Below are positions 1 to 8,867 of a DNA stretch of 64,000 nt, piece by piece (positions within the stretch are counted from its first letter, which is position 1; every line of letters starts with the position of its first letter). This DNA comes from Williamsia muralis (GTDB taxonomy: Bacteria; Actinomycetota; Actinomycetes; Mycobacteriales; Mycobacteriaceae). The translations under genes were made by a program, and so were the position numbers. Location: the NCBI RefSeq assembly GCF_002735905.1, contig NZ_PEBD01000010.1:1642943-1706942 (forward strand), in the 5' to 3' direction. The notes under the pieces are model-generated. The model was given only the letters and a program-made list of their open reading frames with translations. It made no database searches and had not been told where the DNA came from.

Positions 1-2
1 GC

Positions 3-1886
3 GCACTGACGGACGCCGGCATTGACACCGTCGGACAAGTGCTCAAGAACCAAGCCATCCTCGAGTCCTTGCCCGGCGTCGGACCCGCTACCGCCACCCG
101 CATCCGCGGAGCAGCTCAGACGCTATGGCAAACCACATACGACGAAATGCCAGTCCGCATCGACATCAACGATCGTTCACCGCGTGCGACGAACCTGCTT
201 CGCGCACTGGGGCGTTGGAGAGCCCTGCGAGCCGCCCAACCCCCAGCGAGGGAGCTTGCACTGCTCAAGCCGATGGCCAAGTTAGCCGCGGCTGCATCGG
301 AGGCTCCCGCCCGACTAGCAATCTTTGCACCGCACACCACCCACACGCCGCCCGAACTGGTTCGCGACCTAGAAGCCATACAGTCGCGCGCTCGAACAAT
401 CGCCGCTGCCGATGCCCCGATCACAGACCTGTGGGACCAATTTCTGGCCTACCCCGCCGATTACTACGCGCTCCTCTCGGAACTGGGCCTCTTGACCGAG
501 GACGAGAACCGAATATTCGGGGATCTCCCCGACGACATCGTCGCGGCCGTACGCCAGCAAGAACTCAATACCGAACACCTCAACGCGTCGTTGCGCGGAT
601 ACCAGAGTTTCGGCGCACGATTCGCACTCGCACAAAAGAAGGTCATCATCGGCGACGAGATGGGCCTGGGAAAGACAATCGAGGCGATCGCCGTCATCGC
701 CCATCTGCGCGCCAAGGGTTCCCACCACTCACTAGTGGTCTGCCCAGCAGCAGTGGTCACCAACTGGATTCGCGAAATATCAACCAAGTCCACGATCCGC
801 CCACATCGGCTCCACGGACCTGCACGGCACAACGCACTGCGCAGTTGGTCGCGCACCGGCGGAGTCGCGGTGACCACGTTCGAGACACTGCCATGGCTAA
901 GTACCCAGCAGTCTTCGCCCGCCGACCTAGGCTGCGTGATCATCGACGAAGCGCACTACATCAAGAACCCGCAGGCCCAGCGTTCACAACGTGCGGTGCA
1001 ATTGATGAACGGTTCAGCGCGAACGATCCTACTGACCGGCACCCCCCTCGAGAACCGGCTCGACGAGTTCAAAAACCTAGTCCAATACGTCCGACCGGAC
1101 CTTACCGTTGACGCCACCGAACTCTCGCCACGACGGTTCCGACAGCAAGTGGCACCTGCATACCTGCGACGAAATCAAGAAGATGTGCTCACCGAACTCC
1201 CGGAACTGGTAGAGGTCCAGGAGTGGGTTCCGATGTCGCCCGATGACTTGACCGCCTACCGGAACGCAGTGCACGACGGAAACTTCATGGCTATGCGACA
1301 AGCAGCTATGACCCAAGGTAAACAGTCACAAAAATTGACGCGACTCATCGACCTCGTCGCAGAGGCTGAGGCCAACGAACGACGCGTGATCGTATTCTCA
1401 CACTTCAGGTCTGTCCTCGACGAGGTTGTCCGGGCGCTGCCCGGCGAGGTCGTCGGTCCACTGACCGGATCGGTACCCGCAGCGCGGCGACAGGAAATGG
1501 TGGACCAATTTACCGCCGCTGGACATGGTGCAGTGTTGGTATCTCAGATTGTTGCAGGCGGCGTAGGGCTCAACATTCAAGCGGCCTCGGTCGTCATCAT
1601 TTGCGAGCCGCAGCTCAAACCCACCACCGAATGGCAGGCGATAGCTCGCGCCAGGCGGATGGGTCAACTTGAGTCGGTACAGGTCCATCGGCTTCTCACC
1701 GAAGAAGGAGTCGATCTGCGCATCACCGAACTACTGGTACGCAAGCGTGAGCTGTTTAACGACTTCGCACGTATCAGCGACATCGCCGAAAGCGCACCAG
1801 AAGCCGTCGACATATCCGAAGCAGAACTGGCCCGCGAGGTGATCGCCGACGAGCGGCAACGCCTATTCGCTGAAGAACAACTTTAA
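3..1886 (+). CDS. SNF2-family DEAD/DEAH helicase (5' end outside window)
   Basis: The frame is open from base 3, so the true start lies upstream; a GTG at 39 is only an internal candidate. A helix-hairpin-helix-like segment opens the visible part (SLPGVGPATATRI). The SNF2 ATPase core follows: Walker A DEMGLGKT near base 660, DEAH box IIDEAHYIKN near 945, motif III LLTGTPLENR near 1030, and a C-terminal helicase lobe with VIVFSHF near 1390 and QAIARARRMGQ near 1640. The family uses ATP to translocate on double-stranded DNA, in chromatin-like remodelling, repair or phage defence. No nuclease domain is visible. Which of these roles applies cannot be told because the upstream neighbours are missing. 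Confidence 0.88.
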   Translation, partial: ALTDAGIDTVGQVLKNQAILESLPGVGPATATRIRGAAQTLWQTTYDEMPVRIDINDRSPRATNLLRALGRWRALRAAQPPARELALLKPMAKLAAAASEAPARLAIFAPHTTHTPPELVRDLEAIQSRARTIAAADAPITDLWDQFLAYPADYYALLSELGLLTEDENRIFGDLPDDIVAAVRQQELNTEHLNASLRGYQSFGARFALAQKKVIIGDEMGLGKTIEAIAVIAHLRAKGSHHSLVVCPAAVVTNWIREISTKSTIRPHRLHGPARHNALRSWSRTGGVAVTTFETLPWLSTQQSSPADLGCVIIDEAHYIKNPQAQRSQRAVQLMNGSARTILLTGTPLENRLDEFKNLVQYVRPDLTVDATELSPRRFRQQVAPAYLRRNQEDVLTELPELVEVQEWVPMSPDDLTAYRNAVHDGNFMAMRQAAMTQGKQSQKLTRLIDLVAEAEANERRVIVFSHFRSVLDEVVRALPGEVVGPLTGSVPAARRQEMVDQFTAAGHGAVLVSQIVAGGVGLNIQAASVVIICEPQLKPTTEWQAIARARRMGQLESVQVHRLLTEEGVDLRITELLVRKRELFNDFARISDIAESAPEAVDISEAELAREVIADERQRLFAEEQL

Positions 1887-2455
1887 TACAGAAAATCCGT
1901 ACATTCACCAGTGAGAGTCCGTTTTAACAGGGGCGCGGACGCATCGCGAAGCCGAACAGCTTTAATACTCGCGAGCAGCCTTGCTGTGATGCCTCGCATG
2001 TCAGTGACGTGCGGGTACGGTTCTGTCTGTGTTCGCAATTTGGAGAAGCTGTCAGCATTTCGCAACGCCAGATTCGATTCCCGATGCCATCGCATCCAAA
2101 TTAGAGGTAGTTCTGGGAGCTTCGGAACAGTTGCCGTCGGCTGGCAGGGCTCGTCGTTTCGTTGCCCGACGCACTGACAGGGGACAGTGGCGCAGCGTCG
2201 GATTCGTAGCGAACGGCTCGTTAATCGAAACGACTACATCCGCTCAGCTCCGAAAATACGAGCGCGTCAGAGTCGGTGAGTTGACCTGGTCTAACGACAG
2301 TTATCGCCCGTTGTCCGATAGCGACCATCCCTCACGTACGGTAAACCTCGACGAGAGATAGCGTGCACCCGAGACACGCTGCTTCAGCAGAATTTGTAGT
2401 GTGAAATGACGTCCTGTTGCCCGATGCAGCAGGAACTGGGTGTTCGTGAGGGTTG
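1887..2455. other. 569-bp stretch without a supported gene
   Basis: Short overlapping reading frames exist here, the longest being 110 codons at 2029-2361 on the plus strand. None has a clear ribosome-binding site or a recognisable domain. It may be the 3' remnant of a lost gene. No strong hairpin was noticed after the helicase stop. Confidence 0.4.
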
Positions 2456-2884
2456 TTAGTCGATGCCGCAGCAGCCGAAGTGAGCCACCCAAGCTCCCAG
2501 GATCTCTTTCGATCGCTCCCGGTAGCGTGCGTTGTAGCGATGCCTGCCTTCAATGAGTAAGTACGGGTAGCCCGAGTCGGGTTCATGGATGACGAATACA
2601 GGAGGAAGGTGCACCCCCTCGCGGATGCTGCCCCGGATGTCGTCGATCTTCGCTTCACCGATCGCGTCTCCCTGATCGTCCGTCAATTGTGACCGATTGA
2701 TCGCGATTGTAGGGATCGCCTTCATCGCCCAGCACTCGTGGTGTTCGCTGACGCCGTACCCGTTCTCGACGTTGTCTGCGGTGGAATCGTAGGCCTTGTC
2801 CGGACAGATGCGGCAGGCCATAGCGAGTGAGACCAGCTCCTGGGATTCCGCATCTTGCGGTCCAAAGCCGTCAGCTTTGACCAT
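2456..2884 (-). CDS. ParB/Srx-like domain protein
   Basis: A protein of 142 residues. Its C-terminal half has the ParB/sulfiredoxin-like pattern: a helix-strand unit (KIDDIRGSIREG), a hydrophobic strand (PPVFVIHEP) and the signature-like LLIEGRHRYNA. The N-terminal half has a CRICPDK segment and further cysteines and histidines (HHECW). Stand-alone proteins of this fold occur in plasmid partition, nuclease or toxin-antitoxin contexts. No partition ATPase is adjacent, so a partition role is not supported. The ATG at 2884 is the first in the frame, with no obvious Shine-Dalgarno sequence. The fold call is by motif only. Confidence 0.5.
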   Translation of the reverse strand: MVKADGFGPQDAESQELVSLAMACRICPDKAYDSTADNVENGYGVSEHHECWAMKAIPTIAINRSQLTDDQGDAIGEAKIDDIRGSIREGVHLPPVFVIHEPDSGYPYLLIEGRHRYNARYRERSKEILGAWVAHFGCCGID

Positions 2885-3044
2885 TGCGAGCCCAATCGTC
2901 CGGATGGATCACGTGCTTTAGCTTAAAGCGCCACTCGAGTCGAGCAATAGCGAACCAGAGACCTGGCGGGGACCGCACCTCCCAGTAGCAAAACATCATC
3001 TACAGGTCGCGGCGTCTTCGAGCCTCCTCACCGAGCGGTTTTGC

Positions 3045-3566
3045 ATGCGGCAGACCTGCCTCCTACGCCACCGACCAGATGGTGCACGACACGTCAACAA
3101 ACGGGCCCCTGCCGGTGTGAACGGGATAGCATTCAGACGAACGCAGAACGCGAAGCTGCGACAGACACCGATGGGGAACGTGATGGCGCCTGCGGGCTGG
3201 CAATTCTGGCAATTACGACGCGTCGACGACGGACGTGTCCAGTGGCTAGCAGTGACCAAGCCTGGGGCACGATCGGCTATTGACCAGCATAAAGTTTGGA
3301 CGCTGGTTCCGAGGTTAGCTGTATTCGTTGCCAACCGGTATGTCACGCAGGACCACCACGGGGAAGTGGGGAACGAGTGGGTCCACGAAAACATTGACAT
3401 TGAACAGGCACGTACGGTCGTCATTGACTTACCTGAACCTGAGCCGGCCGAAATCAAGCGGTTCACACACCCTGAAGCTGAGCTGACGCTCCAACAAATC
3501 GACCGTTACCCAGCCGCCAAAATACTAGGCAAGCGAGTCGCAACGACACTGACGTCGCGTTGTTGA
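3045..3566 (+). CDS. hypothetical protein
   Basis: An open frame of 173 codons with no recognised domain. The first 40 or so residues look like non-coding composition. A better start may be the ATG at 3171 or the ATG twelve bases later, giving about 130 residues beginning near MAPAGWQFWQ. The middle looks like a normal mixed alpha/beta protein. No clear ribosome-binding site was seen. The minus-strand ORF over the same bases has low-complexity antisense composition and was rejected. Confidence 0.3.
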   Translation: MRQTCLLRHRPDGARHVNKRAPAGVNGIAFRRTQNAKLRQTPMGNVMAPAGWQFWQLRRVDDGRVQWLAVTKPGARSAIDQHKVWTLVPRLAVFVANRYVTQDHHGEVGNEWVHENIDIEQARTVVIDLPEPEPAEIKRFTHPEAELTLQQIDRYPAAKILGKRVATTLTSRC

Positions 3567-3622
3567 GCAGAACAGCAGGAGCCTCTGACATATTCGTCTA
3601 CACCGCTCCATCGGGCACAGTT

Positions 3623-3844
3623 CTAGCGTAGGTTCCCAAACCGTTTCCGCATCCCGTCTTCCACCACCCGTGCCCGTTCTTCGCTAACTGGTTCGTAGCC
3701 GTCCGCGAACTTCGTCTTGCGAGCGACGGCGGAGAGATACTTCCACTGGCCGAGTCTCGGTTGAAATTGTTCACCTTCGCCGCTGACGTCATCGACCCGT
3801 ATCAGCCCATTGTCGTCGCCATCGGCGTAGAACGTGAAACCCAT
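3623..3844 (-). CDS. small hypothetical protein
   Basis: Predicted 73 residues, starting MGFTFYADGDDNGL. The ATG at 3844 is preceded by GGAAGG five bases upstream, which favours it over a longer start at 3904. The protein is charged, ends in a basic helix (RARVVEDGMRKRFGN) and has no recognised domain. It may be a small cytosolic protein of an accessory region. Confidence 0.4.
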   Translation of the reverse strand: MGFTFYADGDDNGLIRVDDVSGEGEQFQPRLGQWKYLSAVARKTKFADGYEPVSEERARVVEDGMRKRFGNLR

Positions 3845-4292
3845 GTCGGCCTTCCGGTATGACAGCATTCCGCAGCTCTTCAGACATAGCACAGCAGAGA
3901 TCATTTGCTATGCCAGGGCTACCGCACCTAGCGCAGCTTCATGCAACCAGCTACTACCGCACTAGACCCGAGTCCCTTCCCCAACGCTGGTCATCGTTAA
4001 GCCTGTCGTGCACTTCGCATGCCGCGACTGTTTGGTCGAGCGGCAGTGCGCCATGGTGTGCTATGGATAGCTGCGCATCGACGCGGACGCGAGTCCGGGT
4101 ATCGGCGGTAGATTCGCTGTCCGAATCGGACAGCCAGCTTTAACGTTTGAGAGTCGGACTAAATGCCTGTGAGAGAGTCATCCGATTACATCTGAGCGCG
4201 AGCCCGCACTGGTTGACGTGGGCATAGTGATTCTCGAGGCCGTAGCGGTGCTGCATTCGCGTAGTTACCACCGTCTTCGGATACTGCCTGGT
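3845..4292. other. 448-bp stretch without a supported gene
   Basis: Only shadow-like frames are seen on both strands. No RNA gene or strong hairpin was recognised. It separates the minus-strand small ORF from the plus-strand hypothetical gene at 4293. Confidence 0.35.
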
Positions 4293-4691
4293 ATGTCGTC
4301 GTCGGGCGTGCATTGGCGACTCGCTGTCACCGCGGCCGAGAACATGGTCGACGAAGGCGGCAATCTTAGTCTCCATGATTGGGAAGCGGCGTTCACCTAC
4401 ACGACGGGCACAGGGGCCGAGATTGCCGGCAGGTCCGTTACCGGGGCCACCACGCCAGCGGAGATAGCTGACGTCATCGTCGAATCACTACCAAGTGCCA
4501 TAGGCGACGCCGCCGACCAGGCGTACGTCCAGTGGTATGCGCGGCTGTTGGACCTCGTGCACCACTATCACGCGCTTCCTGTTGCCTACGCTGACTGCTC
4601 CAATCCAGCAGACGGCTGGGAAGTTGGGTGGGGTGGCAACGTATACGTGTCTACGCCTCCTCCCATCCCGAGTGCAGGTTGCACTCACTGA
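4293..4691 (+). CDS. hypothetical protein
   Basis: About 132 residues from the ATG at 4293 (MSSSGVHWRLAVTAAENMV). The frame also opens earlier, at 4218. Composition is that of a soluble helical protein (ATTPAEIADVIVESLPSA, then AYVQWYARLLDLVHHYH). No known domain is recognised. It lies just before the GIY-YIG-like gene on the same strand, with about 140 bases between, so co-transcription is possible but unproven. Confidence 0.4.
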   Translation: MSSSGVHWRLAVTAAENMVDEGGNLSLHDWEAAFTYTTGTGAEIAGRSVTGATTPAEIADVIVESLPSAIGDAADQAYVQWYARLLDLVHHYHALPVAYADCSNPADGWEVGWGGNVYVSTPPPIPSAGCTH

Positions 4692-4834
4692 GTGCCTAGC
4701 TCTTCGCAATCGTCAACCGGCTCGCGAGACTGAGCACCTACTGACGGCCCCATCCGGGTGAGTGTTTGACGTACAACGTGCCGCGAGTAGCCGTTGTAGT
4801 TGAGTAACCGTTCTAGGCCGGTATCGTCGCTCCC

Positions 4835-5997
4835 ATGCCAGCGACCCCGAACCGTTCTGTGCCGGAGTGGAAACCGGACGCTGACGTCGCGCTGTGGGCG
4901 GAGCAACATGGCTATGGACCAGCTGTGGAGATGACCGACGGCAATCTTCGAGACTTTGCCAAACGGCATGCTGGTCGACCGGTTGGATTATATCTCTGGG
5001 AGGGCGAGCAGCATGAAATTTATATCGGCATCTCCTCGACATCAGTGGTGGGGCGCCTGCGTGATCATCTCAAAAGCTTCGCCCACGCCAACATTCAGAG
5101 TTTCCGCTTCTTTGAGCACCACGGCGACCGTAGCCAGCTGCGAGACATCGAACGTCAGCTGATTGGGAAGCGATCTGGGCGGGCTTCACCGTGTTCAACA
5201 GCGAGCACACTTCTTCCATATATGGTGCATCGGAGTTCGACGAGCTCATTGCGATCGAGGACCAACTTGCGTGGTTTGAGGACCCGGCGGCCAGCAACCT
5301 CACATCGGCACACGATGTGCACCCCATCGACAACAACCAGCGAGCAAGGTCGCGGAAGAACTGGGCCAAGTTCACGAGTCGGCCCGACGCACACCAGGTA
5401 CTCGATGCAGTCTCGCTGAATCTTCGCACCTGCACTCCGTTCCCCTTCCAGACCCAGATTCACTACTGGGGTGTGTCCTGTTTACCCAACACGCGTCTCG
5501 GGCGCGGCTACAAGCGACTCAGCACAGTCAGTATGGGAGTACTCGAAATGCTCTGGATTAATCAGACACCGTCTGGCCCGGTAAGCGTTCAAATGGGTAC
5601 CGACTACCGGCTTCTCCCACCCGACTTTGAGCGCGAGCTCGCTACGTGCGACGTTGCTATGGCTGGCGTTATGCACGTGAACGGGGGAGCCGCTGAGGAG
5701 GTCCTCACGTTCCCAACGATTAGTGCGTTCATCGGCGCCATGCATCAGTTCGCGCCCATCCGGATGGCTGCTGCCAGGTTTGCACTGGATCGCATGCGTA
5801 TGAGCAAGCTAACGCGCCACAAGGACGCCCATAACTTCCTGTTTGCCCAAAAGGCCCTGCATCGCGTCGACAAGTGGAGCATCACTACAGAACCACTCGA
5901 CGGCCTCAGCGAAGTAATCACTGCCCTGCGAGAAGGGCCAGCAACAACGAAACACCCCAGCAGTAGCAGTCGTCAACGTGACGCACGCCGGGAGTAG
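4835..5997 (+). pseudogene. GIY-YIG-like nuclease-domain protein, frameshifted
   Basis: The first frame, from the ATG at 4835, encodes a GIY-YIG-like core: GLYLWEGEQHEIYIGISS, then VVGRLRDHL with the conserved Arg, then RDIERQLI near base 5150. The protein sense then continues in another frame, which is open from 5134 and reads DWEAIWAGFTVFNSEHTSS and on to the stop at 5997. One frame change between 5134 and 5190 would join them into one protein of about 387 residues. GIY-YIG domains cut DNA in homing, repair or restriction. The part after 5190 is of unknown fold. It is either a decayed gene or a one-base sequencing error; programmed frameshifting is less likely because no slippery run was seen. 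Confidence 0.55.
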
Positions 5998-6124
5998 CCG
6001 ACGACTGCCTCTCGTTCAGACCCAGTCTGCTGTCGCATAAGTTCTTTCCGTCGAATCTGGAAGTGCGCTACTTCACCGCAATAGGCAGTCCGCTGGATCG
6101 GCGGAGGCGTCCAACGGCGCCTTG

Positions 6125-6418
6125 CTAGTGATGTTCGATCATCACGAAGTCTTTGAAGACGAGCTCTCGGAGCTGTCCCGGTATGCCCATTCCTCCGCCG
6201 AATCCACCGAAAAGCGCTTTCTCGAGCTCGTCTCGGCTTGCGAACTGCTCGCCGTCGTGGTCGATCAACGCCAGAAGGACGTCGGCAAATTCGGCCCACC
6301 GGAACATGTCGTCAGCAGATGCCGTCGGGATCCGACCTTGCACAAAATCAGGGGCGAACGACCATGGGCGCAGGAACTCGCGGAAGGCGCTGGAACGGAC
6401 ACGGTACCGAGTGGACAT
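6125..6418 (-). CDS. hypothetical protein
   Basis: About 97 residues from the ATG at 6418 (MSTRYRVRSSAFREFLRPW); the frame opens at 6436. It is a charged soluble protein with a Gly-rich turn (LFGGFGGGMGIPGQ) near the C terminus. No domain is recognised. It is convergent with the GIY-YIG-like gene. The opposite-strand ORF over the same bases is judged a shadow. Confidence 0.4.
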   Translation of the reverse strand: MSTRYRVRSSAFREFLRPWSFAPDFVQGRIPTASADDMFRWAEFADVLLALIDHDGEQFASRDELEKALFGGFGGGMGIPGQLRELVFKDFVMIEHH

Positions 6419-6672
6419 GAGCAGAGGATAGGACAAGCGGGTCGCGGCAGCGTCTGTGCGCGGCTAATGATGTGGCCCGCCGGTGCATCCTCGAACGACA
6501 CGACACCCCCGGATCAGATCACCGACCCCCGCAGCGCTCCGAAGACCTGCTCGCTCAGATCGACTAAACGGCAGGTCCATTCTTTGGGTACCCTCTGTTA
6601 CTGCAACCGGCGCGCGCGTAGCCAGTCACAGACGATTCGGTCGGTGTCGGGCGGGTGGCGTAGCTTGACCGC

Positions 6673-7461
6673 ATGGCCAACGGTAATCAGATCGAGCCCG
6701 CAACGAAGTTCGAGCAGACGCTGCGGGCTTCGGCCCAGATGCCCGGGGTGCGGATTAATAGGGAGGCGTTCCTCCGTAGGGAGTTGAAACGATTTTGCTC
6801 CGACGACCAGATCGGGCGCGCGATCGCCACGACCCCTGCCGAAGCGGGCGTGTCGATCGACGTGGTCGACCAAATCGCCAACAGCGTGATCAAATATGAG
6901 ACAGGCAAAGTAACGACCATCTCGGCTGTGGCCGGCATTCCGGGAGGGTTCGCAGCATTCGGCACGGTCCCGGCCGATATCGCGCAGTACTACGGCCACT
7001 TGCTGCGCGTCGTTCAGAAACTTGCCTACATCTACAGCTGGCCGGACCTATTCGATGACGACGGGGACGGCATGGACACCGCGACCGAGAGCATGCTCAC
7101 ATTGTTCATCGGTGTCATGTTCGGCGTGAACGCGGCGCAGGCCGGCGTGGCGCAGGTGTCGGCGTTGATCGCGAAACAGGTGGCAAAGAAACTCCCGCAG
7201 CAAGCACTGACCAAAGGCACGGTTTACCCGATAGTCAAGAAGGTCGCGACAGTCCTTGGCGTCCAGATGACCAAGCAGATCTTCGCGAAAAGCGCAGCGA
7301 AAATTGTCCCGCTGGTAGGCGCCGTCGTCTCCGGCAGCCTCACGTTCGCCACATTCATGCCCATGTCCGTGCGGCTCCGTAAGCACCTCGCGAGCTTGCC
7401 GTTGACCAAGCCGGGTGCGAGCGGCCCGGAGTTCTTCGAACCCACGCCCATCGCGGAGTAG
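6673..7461 (+). CDS. EcsC-like protein
   Basis: A protein of 262 residues. The centre has the pattern I associate with the EcsC family: GGFAAFGTVPADIAQYYGHLLR followed by VVQKLAYIYSWPDL, then a Gly/Ala-rich hydrophobic helix (MLTLFIGVMFGVNAAQAG) and a second hydrophobic hairpin near VPLVGAVVSGSLTFATF. The function of this family is poorly known; it may be membrane-associated. The start ATG at 6673 has no strong ribosome-binding site. It is followed after 12 bases by a damaged Lys-rich reading frame on the same strand. Confidence 0.55.
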   Translation: MANGNQIEPATKFEQTLRASAQMPGVRINREAFLRRELKRFCSDDQIGRAIATTPAEAGVSIDVVDQIANSVIKYETGKVTTISAVAGIPGGFAAFGTVPADIAQYYGHLLRVVQKLAYIYSWPDLFDDDGDGMDTATESMLTLFIGVMFGVNAAQAGVAQVSALIAKQVAKKLPQQALTKGTVYPIVKKVATVLGVQMTKQIFAKSAAKIVPLVGAVVSGSLTFATFMPMSVRLRKHLASLPLTKPGASGPEFFEPTPIAE

Positions 7462-7473
7462 TCCACTTGTCCA

Positions 7474-7966
7474 GTGGCGCGACCGAAGAACACGATGAAG
7501 AAGAACAAGACGAAACAGACTAAGAAACTGGCTGCGGAGTTACATCGCATCACGACTGCTGGCCGGCCGCTATCTTCTGCCGATGTACGGGCTCTTGACG
7601 CCCTCCTAGGAGATTTGGCAGTTCGAGCGACTACGGACCGTACGGTACGACTTCTTTGGCTTCGGGCCAGCTTTGTCCAAGAACACCTATCTAGTCAGCC
7701 AAGCGCATCCACCCGCGACGGAAGTGGCCTACCAGCTGCAGCTGATGTTGGCCCCGTGCACGGCCTGAGCCACGCTCGACGCGAAGTCTTGGGCGGGCTT
7801 CCTGGATCTCGTCGTCAGCGCTGATAGAGCTCGTTTGCAGTTCGACCACACCGTATCCAGGGCGTTTTCGCTACGCCGAAGACGCGAGTTGCCAGAAGCA
7901 AAAGGGGTCGGCCGGGCCGGCGTTGCCGCCGCTTTCGTGAATACGTCATGCGGGGGCACCGGCTAA
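7474..7966 (+). pseudogene. probable broken hypothetical gene
   Basis: A GTG at 7474 opens a Lys-rich N terminus (MARPKNTMKKNKTKQTKKLA) with a normal-looking stretch up to about base 7620. Protein-like sense then moves to the next frame (FERLRTVRYDFFGFGPALSK, then ATEVAYQLQLMLAPCTA), meets a TGA near 7765, and continues in that frame to a TAA at 7964-7966 (SWAGFLDLVVSADRARLQF). One frameshift plus one stop would explain this. No family is recognised. It is a weak call, but consistent with the frame damage in neighbouring genes. Confidence 0.3.
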
Positions 7967-8130
7967 CCGGCTGCTGTACCTTGGGCCGTCGAGGTGATCT
8001 CGCCGTTTGATGGCGGATCGTTTGGAGTGGGGTCGAAGTTGGTCGCCTGAGGTCTGCGGTTCACCACGATGGGCGCAAAACCCGTTCATGAGGGCGGCGA
8101 CCCGGACTGCCCGCAGTCCGGTGGTGGGCT

Positions 8131-8799
8131 TTACGCGAATGCCGTGTAAACGCTCAGCGCCAAAGTGATCGTCGCGGCATTCATCAAATCGGGTACGTTG
8201 CGACACTGGTGACGAAAAACGTTGCGCTGCAACAGTATAGATACTGTATCGGCGCCGATGATGCGGAAGTAGCCACGGCCACGGCCACGGTCGCTGGCTG
8301 GTCCTAGGCGGGCAAAGAAGAGGGTGAGCCGTTCGGATGCGGAACCTTGGGCCGGCTCGACCAGCTGTACCGTGCACGATGCTTCGCTACCGGTGCCGCA
8401 GCCACACCACAGCCCTCCGACCCGCATCCCCAGTCCCCACCGTTGATCGAGGAGCGCTTCGGTGAGCTGGCGGTGATCGACTGGTACTGGGGGCGCGATT
8501 TCCATCCACACCTTGATGGACCTCCCAAAATCGGTGTAGATGTACGTCAGATGAGCGTTGCTCTTTTCGGTGAAGACGGCAATCCGGCGCGGCAGCCGCG
8601 AACCGAGTCCGAACCCGCCGCCAGCGGCAGGTGAGACTTCGATTTCTTCAGCAACCAACGCGGGAGTGCTCCACAGAGGTGTTTCATACGCGGTGAGTTG
8701 ACGACGGCGTGCCTCAAGATCACCGTTCCAGTGAGTGCCGGTTGCACCGCGAAGCACCACATGCGCTGCAGTGCGAGCACAGTAGGCGATGCCCAGCAC
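8131..8799 (-). CDS. hypothetical protein
   Basis: An open frame of 222 codons beginning at a GTG at 8799. It sits 68 bases beyond the stop of the large ATPase gene on the same strand, so it could be the last gene of that unit. The middle looks protein-like (RRIAVFTEKSNAHLTYIYTD), while the C-terminal third is less convincing. No domain is recognised. The frame may also be damaged, as its neighbours are. Confidence 0.3.
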   Translation of the reverse strand: MLGIAYCARTAAHVVLRGATGTHWNGDLEARRRQLTAYETPLWSTPALVAEEIEVSPAAGGGFGLGSRLPRRIAVFTEKSNAHLTYIYTDFGRSIKVWMEIAPPVPVDHRQLTEALLDQRWGLGMRVGGLWCGCGTGSEASCTVQLVEPAQGSASERLTLFFARLGPASDRGRGRGYFRIIGADTVSILLQRNVFRHQCRNVPDLMNAATITLALSVYTAFA

Positions 8800-8867
8800 G
8801 AGATCGTGTTGCGAGTCGTCTCGGCACCCTCAGTGGCCGGCGGTCTGGACGTATCGGGCCGCCCTGA

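Noticed and set aside
125..1111. Long plus-strand ORF inside the helicase gene
   Set aside because: It is a shadow frame; its product is Arg/Pro-rich with no domain, while the overlapping frame has full helicase motifs.
2996..3466. Minus-strand ORF opposite the hypothetical gene at 3045
   Set aside because: Ser/Trp/Cys-rich composition without a domain looks like antisense of a coding frame.
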